Made by a program: the position numbers and the translations under genes. A DNA stretch of 64,000 bases from JAHECQ01 sp963775125 (GTDB lineage Bacteria; Actinomycetota; Acidimicrobiia; Acidimicrobiales; SZUA-35). The notes under the pieces are model-generated. The model was not told the DNA's origin. It did no database searches and saw only the letters and a list, made by a program, of their open reading frames with translations. The stretch covers positions 930,001 to 994,000 of the forward strand of contig CAVZHQ010000006.1 of the NCBI GenBank assembly GCA_963775125.1. Direction: 5' to 3'. Of the stretch, positions 61,999 to 64,000 are shown one piece after another. Within the stretch, counting starts at the first letter, position 1. Every line of letters starts with the position of its first letter.

Positions 61999-63403
61999 AT
62001 GACGTTCAACTCCATGCAGTTCGTGCTCTTCTTCACGATCGTCTTCCTGGCGTACTGGCGGCTCGGGTTCCGCAATCAGAACCGGTTGCTGCTGGCTGCC
62101 TCGTACCTCTTCTATGGCTGGTGGGACTGGCGGTTCCTCGGGTTGATGCTGCTCAGCAGCTCGATCGACTATTTCTGCGGTCTCGGGCTCGGGCGAACCG
62201 ATGATCCGTCGAAGCGCAAGCGTCTGCTCTGGACGAGCATGACCGCCAACCTGGTGATCCTCGGTTTCTTCAAGTACTTCAACTTCTTCATCGACTCCCT
62301 CGATTCCGGCCTCGACCGCGCCGGGGTCGATTGGCTGGCCCCGAGCCTGGGGATCGTCCTGCCCGTCGGCATCAGCTTCTACACCTTCCAATCGATGTCC
62401 TACGGCATCGACGTGTACCGGCGGGAACTCAAACCGATCCGGTCGTTCTTCGACTTCGCGCTCTTCGTCAGCTACTTCCCTCAACTGGTTGCCGGCCCCA
62501 TCGAACGGGCGACGGCCCTGGCTCCCCAGATCACCACCCCTCGGTTGCGCCCGGACAAGACCAAGGTGGTGGAGGCGTGCTCGCTGATTCTCGTCGGTCT
62601 GGTCAAGAAGGTAGTCGTCGCCGACCTGGCCGCCGAGGTGGCCAATGACGTGTTCAGCCGATCCGGCGAGGCCGGCTTCTTCGAGCTACTGATCGGGGTG
62701 TACTGCTTCGCCATCCAGATCTACGGCGACTTCTCCGGCTACAGCGACATGGCCCGCGGCGTTTCTCGCCTGCTCGGCATCGAGCTGATGGAGAACTTCA
62801 AGCAGCCGTATTTCTCGGCAACCATCACCGACTTCTGGCGTCGCTGGCACATCTCGCTCTCGCAGTGGCTCCGGGACTACCTCTACATCCCGCTCGGCGG
62901 AAATCGCAAGGGCCCGCGCCGGACCTACATCAACCTGGGCGTGACCATGCTGCTCGGTGGCCTGTGGCACGGGGCGGCCTGGACGTTCGTCGTGTGGGGC
63001 GCACTGCAAGGTCTCTACCTCATGGGCGAGCGGGCCATGGGCTTCGACAAAGGTCCGGCGTCTCGGGGCGCGGTCGATCGCCCGGACGCTGTTCACGTTC
63101 CATCTCACCTGTCTTGCGTGGATCTTCTTCCGGGCCGACAACTTCGGCCAGGCCTGGGACGTGCTCGAGGGTCTGTTGACCCTCCGCGGAGGGTCGTTCC
63201 CGACGCTCGGCTTCGCCAACTTCTTCCTGCCCACCGGCCTGTTGTTGATCGCGATCGACCAAGTCCAACTACGGACCAGGAACGACCCTGGGCTTCCTCG
63301 CTTGCGTCCAGCGATCCAGGGCGCCGTGTTCGGTCTCGGAGCGGTCCTGGTGCTGCTTGCGTCGGGCGGCGCCCCCGTCCCCTTCGTGTACTTCCAGTTC
63401 TGA
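61999..63403 (+). CDS. MBOAT-family O-acyltransferase (frameshifted)
   Basis: Membrane-bound O-acyltransferase of the AlgI/DltB type, about 468 residues with around ten helices. Family motifs: VGISFYTFQSMSYGIDVYRR, SYFPQLVAGPIERA, GDFSGYSDMARG, FWRRWHISLSQWLRDYLYIPLGG, and the catalytic histidine in LGGLWHGAAWTF. The frame shifts near 63045-63100; the C-terminal helices (TFHLTCLAWIFFRADNFGQA) are in the next frame. It transfers acyl groups to an extracellular polymer, not identified. GAGGAG lies before the ATG. The 236 bp upstream, divergent from the propeller gene, show nothing else recognisable. Confidence 0.88.
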
Positions 63404-63404
63404 G

Positions 63405-64000
63405 GTGCCTACCGTGCATGAACCCGCCCCGGCAGCCCGCACGCGAGTGAACTGGCGCTCGTTCGCCCTCGCCGCGTTGGCGGTCATCCTGTTCTTCGAG
63501 GGCACCGGCCGCATCGTGGCATCGCAGTCATCGTTCAACGACGACCTCCTGCCCCGCTTGCTGAACGAGCACCGGCTCAACGCCGGGAGCCGCGAAGCGG
63601 CCGGCATCGACACCGAGATCCTGTTCTTCGGCTCGTCGAATGCCGGAGCAGATTTCGACCCGCGTATGGTGCCCGACCAGAAGGCCTACGACCTGTGGTG
63701 GGCCGGTGCCGGCACCGACACCATCGCGGCGTTCGGCGAGGAGTTCGGCACCCCGCTCTTCGATCCCGAGACGGTGGTCGTCGGAGTGACCAGCCGTGAA
63801 CTCAACGACGCCCGCTTCGCCGACAACGCCGAGGTGTTCTCCGATGTCGAGCGCACGCTTGCCTGGCGTCGAGTCGCCCGGCTCGACGCACTCACCCGCC
63901 TCGAGCTGGTGTCCAGCCAGGCCTCGGTGCTGGTTCGTCACCGGGCCTATCTCCGGCGCCCGGCCAGTTGGATCGCGTGGGCGGTCACCGACATCGAGGT
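63405..64000 (+). CDS. Membrane-anchored SGNH-like protein, partial
   Basis: Open at the window end; about 198 residues visible. A short basic N-terminus and one membrane anchor (FALAALAVILFFEGTGRIVA) precede an extracellular domain. ILFFGSSNAGADFDPRM looks like the first block of an SGNH hydrolase or AlgJ/AlgX-like acetylation partner, followed by VVVGVTSRELNDARF. It starts one base after the MBOAT stop (GTG at 63405; 63414 possible). MBOAT plus SGNH-like pairs commonly acetylate surface polysaccharides. Confidence 0.7.
   Translation, partial: MPTVHEPAPAARTRVNWRSFALAALAVILFFEGTGRIVASQSSFNDDLLPRLLNEHRLNAGSREAAGIDTEILFFGSSNAGADFDPRMVPDQKAYDLWWAGAGTDTIAAFGEEFGTPLFDPETVVVGVTSRELNDARFADNAEVFSDVERTLAWRRVARLDALTRLELVSSQASVLVRHRAYLRRPASWIAWAVTDIE

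Overview
The window reads as chromosomal DNA of a high-GC actinobacterium, most likely of the class Acidimicrobiia (Ilumatobacter-like). This is inferred, not proven, from four things: GC-rich codon use; a dcw cluster that lacks ftsA but has SepF and a DivIVA-like protein nearby; a bacterial proteasome activator (Bpa) ending in a Hb-Y-X tail; and secreted DUF4214 proteins. No phage, insertion sequence, CRISPR array, rRNA or tRNA was recognised. About twenty otherwise intact genes carry single-base frameshifts, often near homopolymers. That pattern points to a draft or long-read assembly rather than to pseudogenes, so broken genes are annotated across the shift.

Layout. 0-9 kb: glycosyltransferase, membrane protein, SRPBCC protein, an SMC-like coiled-coil protein without a Walker A motif, ROK sugar kinase, AlaC-type aminotransferase, glycerol kinase and group III phosphofructokinase. 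9-15 kb: an MtrA-MtrB-LpqB-like signalling operon on the minus strand, whose regulator and kinase look fused only because of a one-base insertion; then inositol monophosphatase, a NUDIX hydrolase and DNA polymerase IV. 15-25 kb: a MoxR/DUF58/transglutaminase operon, a second ROK kinase lacking the zinc motif, an acyl-CoA dehydrogenase, an HNH endonuclease, a lipoate-ligase-like protein and an alpha/beta hydrolase.

25-44 kb is the division and cell-wall (dcw) cluster: mraZ-rsmH-ftsL-ftsI-murE-mraY-murD-ftsW-murG-murC-murB-ftsQ-ftsZ-pgeF-yggS-sepF-divIVA. Eight successive junctions from ftsI to ftsQ are 4-bp start/stop overlaps. murF is missing from its usual place. The mraZ promoter carries four GTG boxes spaced exactly 10 bp, the expected signature of MraZ autoregulation, and the mraZ-rsmH gap looks like a structured leader.

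44-54 kb: ileS (minus strand); a DksA-like protein with a long Lys/Ala/Pro-rich tail and a degenerate zinc finger; lspA and rluD; an Rrf2 regulator with a nitroreductase; a phosphodiesterase; bpa with an unknown neighbour. 54-64 kb: a secreted CAP-DUF4214 protein, dnaE, a pair of 46-bp palindromic repeats, two tandem secreted beta-propeller-DUF4214 paralogues separated by a strong hairpin, and an MBOAT acyltransferase followed by a membrane-anchored SGNH-like partner that runs off the end.
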